Assembly (NCBI RefSeq): GCF_000264995.1
Contig: NW_006767440.1
Location: forward strand, 1,021,788 to 1,085,787
Origin: Punctularia strigosozonata HHB-11173 SS5
Lineage: Eukaryota > Basidiomycota > Agaricomycetes > Corticiales > Punctulariaceae
DNA: 64,000 nt
Direction: 5' to 3'
Positions 59,261-64,000 of the stretch are shown one piece after another (position 1 is the first letter of the stretch; every line of letters begins with the position of its first letter). The position numbers and the translations under genes are program-made. Below the pieces are notes generated by a model, which saw nothing but the letters and a program-made list of their open reading frames with translations, was not told the DNA's origin and ran no database searches.

Positions 59261-60373
59261 GCCGAGTGGTGCACCAGACAAACAGTCGTGCTCCTTCTGA
59301 CCCGGAGACCCTGGCCACCAGGAGAGGGCGGGGACGCTGGCTTTGGGAAACACCACGAGGACTGGGCGAGCAACACAACACCTCCGTCTGCACATGTCGT
59401 GGCGCCAGAAGGGTTTCGGCCTTTTGGGTTCCTCGACACCATCTACCATCGGCGCCATCCGTCTTCGGGCGGCGTTTGGGCCTTTGAAACCGAACGAACC
59501 TTACGGGGAGCAAGTCGATTCGTCGACAGTCGCGTGCCGGTCATTGTACCGGTTTGGCAATTGCCAATCTCCTATGCACTCTGATCAGACGATGTTACAC
59601 TCCCGACACATCGAGCGCTCAGCTCCGTGTTGGTCTCTTTGGGTAGCGTTCCAGCACCCAGACCCGGCATCCCTAGCCGCGGACTTGGCATCCCAGCCAA
59701 GAGCACGCCCGACGTGGCGTTGCATCGGGTTGCATTCAGCACCCAGACCCCGCCCTCCCCGGCGGTGACCCTCCCCTATAGCGAGGAGTCCTGTGTAGCA
59801 AATTCAACGTCTTGTGCATACGGTCGCGCGGCCCTCAAGCCTGCGCGTTTGTGACCACCGCCTTAGGTGGCACGTCCCTCTCGCCGTTTGGCGAGAGGCG
59901 CTTTGCTGCTGACCAAGCGCGAAGGACGGCCTCTCCATTGGAGTAGTCGGTGGAGTGGATCGCGACCCGCTTATTTGGTTTCCCGCTCTTGCAGGGTGTC
60001 CTGTGGGAGGGCGCACGAGGTAGACGGGTGTATGATGGTGGTCCATGTATGTGTTCTTGTCCTTTGGTGCACTTCGCGGCTCGCATCTTTGCGAAACTCG
60101 ATTCAGACTACTCTTGGGCTGTCGCGCCAAATTTTTTCCATCCCCATGCTCTTTTCGAGCAGTTCCTGCGATATTTGAATATATCCTATGCTTAGTACAT
60201 CAACGCAATGATTATGGGACTGAGCGGAGTGATGATGATGGTCAATCGCCCCATGTGCTGGATCTTTTCCTGAAAAACGTAACATTAACATGGCAATCAT
60301 TGTCGATACAGGTTCGACAAATAACATGAGAAATGCGATGAAGTGTCGTAACGAACGCGCAAACGTTTCCAAT
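59261..60373. other. unexplained repeat-like GC-rich region
   Basis: Open frames of similar length occur in several frames of both strands, which points to GC-rich repeat DNA rather than a gene. A 9-base perfect hairpin, CCTCTCGCC-GTTT-GGCGAGAGG (59877-59898), and a repeated AGCACCCAGACCC word (about 59651 and 59738) are visible. Not rDNA, as far as I can tell. The last 200 bases include the 3' end of the CSC1 gene transcript. Confidence 0.35.
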
Positions 60374-63300
60374 TCATCGATCATGACCGCCAGACCATTC
60401 TTCGTCTGGAGGATTTCGGGTGACCTGCAGGTGTATATCGTCAGTACCATGCCACACCCTTCTGCATGTACCTACCTCTACGGTTCCCTTGGCATCCATC
60501 GACGACCCCAGATCGCTGGCATCCACGCCGGCTTTCTTAAACTCCTCCACCAGCAACTCGCTGAATCCAAAAGTATCCTTGGGCAGCCATACCCACATCT
60601 GATCCTCATACGTGGACGGATGATCAAATGCATGATCTTCAAACTCTTCGTCCTCCGATTCTTCGCCTTCACCCCTTAACGCCTCCGCGGGGGGATCGAA
60701 CGCGGGGAAAGGCGTGGGTTTCTTCTCCGACTCGCCCGATCTGCGGCTCCGACTCGAAGACTTCGTCTGACCTGAGCGCCGAGAGGCACCGGATGTAGGT
60801 CGATCGAGCTCCTTCGCATCTTCTAACACCTGCTTGGACGTTCCCGCCGGGGCCGACGTGCCATGGGCAGCTTCCTGCGTGATGCCTTGCCCATCTGTCT
60901 CGTGCGTCGTCGGCCCATCTGCTAAGCCTCGACCCTTCTCGGGTTTGGCGTCGACTTGGCTGTCTTTACTGTTGCCTGTACGCTGGCCTTCGCCTACCTG
61001 TTCAGCTATATGCGTCTTGAAGGCTGTAGTAGGAGGAGCAACAATCTTCTTGAGCGGGCGCATCCGCCGGCGGACAACAGACTTTATGCCTATGCCCCGT
61101 AAGTTGAGGGTATGGCAAACATTGGATAAATTCAACATACGATCGCGGTTGAACAGGTCAATGACCTCTTCTTCCGCCTGGTTAAGCGGACCAGGCAGTG
61201 GGATAGGCACGCCGTCGTGAGGTTGCGTGGTGCTGTGCTTCCTGTATCGTTGTGCCATCTTCTTTGTCGCCAGGGACATCGGTAAATACTCCGTGATAGC
61301 TACATGCGTCGATTATGAGAGAACGCCATGGCTGTATGCGTGGACCGTTGCACGTACGCTTGAAACTCCTCGTTACGAGCAACTGATAGGCAAAGGTTAT
61401 GGCCAGGAGAATCAACATCAAGACACCTTCGACGATGGGCCCTGCGGCCGAAACCGTCGGCGCGGTGATAGCGCCGGGAACCTTCAGGAAGAACAAGCAT
61501 GCGAGGCAAATCTGTTCGATATACAGTCCGACAACTGTGATGACAGCATCGGCAAAGCTGATTGGAGAATACGACAGAATGGACTCACAAAAGTTCGAGA
61601 CTGCAATAGGGAAGTATAAGCCGCCTTGTGCGATGTCAGCATGATGTCTTTACCAACTTCTACAAACGTACCAGTTTCAGCTTCCTCCGGCTGATCGAAA
61701 ACCTGCGTAAGCACTGAGAACAGGCTCGTCAGATTTGGGCTACGCGGCTATGAGAGTGAGCTTACAAAACTTCCAGGCTACATATAAGAGCGAAAAGCCG
61801 AGTAGCGCAAGCCCGTTAATGAGCGGTGAGATCACAGAATAGGCGAACCCTATCGTTGCGAGCAGTGAAAGACGGGGAAGAGTAGTACCGAAGTCCGCCT
61901 AGTAAACCGAGTTATCGATATGGGACGGATTCAATTAAGGGAAGTTCGGCAATACACACGGATGGCATGAGGAAGGTTACCTGATAACGCAATCTGATGG
62001 TGAGCATCGGTCTATGCGAGTATTTCAAAGACCTACGCCGTAGGCCTGCCTCGGTGTCCTCCCGAGGAACCATTTCTTGACGTAATGCATTATGAGCGGT
62101 CCAAGTTGAATCAACGCGCTCGCAGCTCCACTTAGACCTTGCGTGGCTATTGCGTGGAAGAAGCCGCCTTAGTTACGCTCCATGCCTCACCTGAGATATG
62201 TCAAGACTTACCCATGTATGTCAAGAAGAATATAGCTGCATTTGGTAAGTTCCTCGCGAGGTTCTCGACGGCTTGTGCGGGCGTAGCGAGTATCTATGGA
62301 CGAAAGCGGGTTCAGATCATAGATCACAGAAAGATGCCGAGTGCGTTCTCACCTGAGCAATCGCGGATGTGATGCCGGAGGTAAGTGTGACGATGAGGAA
62401 GCCGTGTATCACAAGGAGCGCAAAGTAACGCTTGTAGACGCTGACGTCGACCAGAGAATGCAGCGGGATGCATTCATAAACCGCCAAAACTAGCATCCAT
62501 ACGTTAAGCAAAGGGAGGTAACGTATGCCCTCGAATGACGCACATCGTAGGATCATGGGAAGAAGTAGCATGAGTATAGCAAGTAGTATCGGAGGTAAAA
62601 CGCCCGTAATAATTCCGGGTACGGGCGTCGGCGCTGTTGGGACCACGATCATCAGTTAGGATCATCGAGCAACTCTCAAAGTCCGGAACCTACCCTTGCA
62701 AACCCAGCGTAACCATCTAAAAACCATGCGATGTGAGTATAGGATCATGCAACGATATCGCGTGTGAAAGACAGACCTGGCCTCTGAGCAAAGGCCCTCC
62801 AGATTGCTGACTGTCCCCACGAAGGCGACGGGGAACGCCCATAGGATGATGAGGGCAATGGTCGCGGCCCAGGATATGACATATCGTGTCCGGACCTCGT
62901 AAGCACCATCCTGGCAGAGTGTCGTTCAGTGTTGGTGATAGCCAGAACCCACATGGACACCTACATCTAAGTTCTTCCAGATCACGTCTCTGGGAGTCAC
63001 TTCGAGCCATTTGTCGGCCATCATCAAGGGCTAGAAATACTTGGGTAAGCTAGTGTGGTCCCGTGAAAGGTTTTGCATACTGACCTCATGGTAGCTGACA
63101 CATTGTGCCAAGACGTGCGCGCCGAGTTGCAGATTACATTCGATGAAGGCGGAGCCCAGGGGCTTCTCGTTGCCTAGCCGGTGACGCAGCTGATCGATTT
63201 CCTCGTTCAAGCGCCCGATCTCGTCCTGGGCGCAACGTATTAGACGATAAGGTATAGCAGATGTTTATATCCTACCTTGCAGTACTCGATCGTGTCCACT

Positions 63301-64000
63301 TTACGTCCTATTCCCAGAGCATGCAATGGACCGATCCTATGCCTCGGCCATTGGCTTTCCGGTACGAGATCCTTCAAGGAGTCTAACGATGCGGCCTGCG
63401 GCTTGAGAGGATCGGGATCAAAGACGGATTGCGGGAGGTTGAGCTTCTCCGCGTCCGTCTCCAGTTTTCCCTTTCTCCGCATCTTATCGACCTTCTTGAC
63501 CTCCTTTGTATGGGCGGACTGGCGACGGTTCCAATTCTTCGTCGCGGTGCGGAGGAGCTTGGAGCACGCCTTTTCCAGTTGGGCACAGGCCTTCTGTCTT
63601 TCTTCAAATTTCTTGTTGAGCTCCTTGGTATCGCGATAGATCCATATGTGTTCCACGCCTCCAGGCACGAAACTGGCGAACTCCCGTAGTTGATGTTCTT
63701 CGCCCAGCTCCTCCGGGAGCGAAGTGACAAGGACCGTTCGAGCGCGGGCTTGGTGCGAGTGCGACTTGCTGATCAGATATTGGTGCCGAATATGCACGAA
63801 GTGGAGCATCTCGCGACGGATCATATAAAAAACGAAGAAGGTGAGCAGGTATATGACGACGATGTGTGCGGCGAGCCGATTGTCCAGGGAAGACGTGATA
63901 TTGCTCCAGGAAAGCTTGGTGAGGCCTTGTTGGGACGAGCCTCTGACATCCGCAGCGTCGACCGGGAGCAAGATAGGCCAGGTGACGAGCGTGAAAACGA
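60374..64000 (-). CDS. CSC1/OSCA-type calcium-permeable mechanosensitive channel (DUF221), 5' end beyond the window
   Basis: The coding region enters at the window end, reading WPILLPVDAADVRGSSQQGL, then NRLAAHIVVIYLLTFFVFYM IRREMLHFVHIRHQYLISK. The cytosolic domain has ARTVLVTSLPEELGEEHQLR EFASFVPGG, a Lys-rich helical stretch and GSAFIECNLQLGAHVLAQC. Membrane exons follow to about 61300 (SCPVAFVG-type stretches, then GGLYFPIAVSNF and GPIVEGVLMLILLAITFAYQ LLVTRSFKR). The last exon (60374-61279) is a 300-residue cytosolic tail, disordered, with ESEDEEFEDHAFDHPSTYED and an end VTRNPPDEEWSGGHDR. The family forms osmo- or mechanically gated cation channels and lipid scramblases. About ten introns were seen; the start is missing. 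Confidence 0.87.

Noticed and set aside
59186-59768. Cluster of 70-140 codon frames on both strands
   Set aside because: Open in several frames at once because of GC content; no protein family fits.

Overview
The window is a nuclear chromosome segment of a filamentous basidiomycete (Agaricomycetes). The evidence is many short introns (about 50-65 bases, GT...AG), genes packed on both strands with 100-500 base gaps, and proteins typical of that class: a DUF6533-type membrane protein, HGDL-type TKL kinases, and single-pass YTIDD-type surface proteins. Nothing bacterial, no CRISPR array and no rRNA operon was seen. One assembly gap (764 N) lies inside the eIF2A gene. All calls come from reading the sequence; gene ends are based on in-frame stops and splice-site reading.

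Layout. 0-5 kb: a glutamate 5-kinase gene (PRO1), then a DNA element with about 245-base terminal inverted repeats that carries pieces of at least four unrelated host genes (Pack-TIR style), followed by a decayed hAT-like sequence. 5.5-8.5 kb: a TKL kinase and a TKL pseudokinase on the minus strand, which look spliced into one tandem protein. 9-10.5 kb: a PB1-domain protein behind a perfectly spaced duplicated TATA promoter. 11-20 kb: a very GC-rich housekeeping block with eIF2A, the autophagic lipase ATG15, a GH5 steryl-glucosidase (divergent from ATG15) and OPA3. 20-23 kb: a tRNA-derived SINE-like head and a DUF6533 membrane protein. 23.5-35 kb: CDC73 (Paf1 complex), a Rap1-type telomere protein, a small unknown gene, endonuclease III and an MFS transporter. 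35-38 kb: a tandem pair of unnamed Agaricomycete proteins. 39-43.5 kb: a tandem pair of secreted single-pass membrane proteins, duplicated with their upstream DNA and separated by a palindrome-rich repeat. 44-47 kb: PRP4 kinase. 47-51 kb: a tandem pair of cyclase-family hydrolases. 51-53.4 kb: a large disordered protein of unknown function. 54.8-59 kb: shugoshin and a mitochondrial PP2C phosphatase. 59-60.4 kb: a possible solo LTR and unexplained repeat-like DNA. 60.4-64 kb: a CSC1/OSCA-type channel running off the window end.

How the parts relate. The genes are mostly independent housekeeping genes rather than a cluster. Two pairings may be meaningful: ATG15 and the steryl-glucosidase share a 192-base divergent promoter and both degrade vacuolar lipids, and three local tandem duplications (35-38, 39-43 and 47-51 kb) show that local duplication is active here. 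The most unusual structures are the gene-capturing TIR element and the kinase-pseudokinase fusion.
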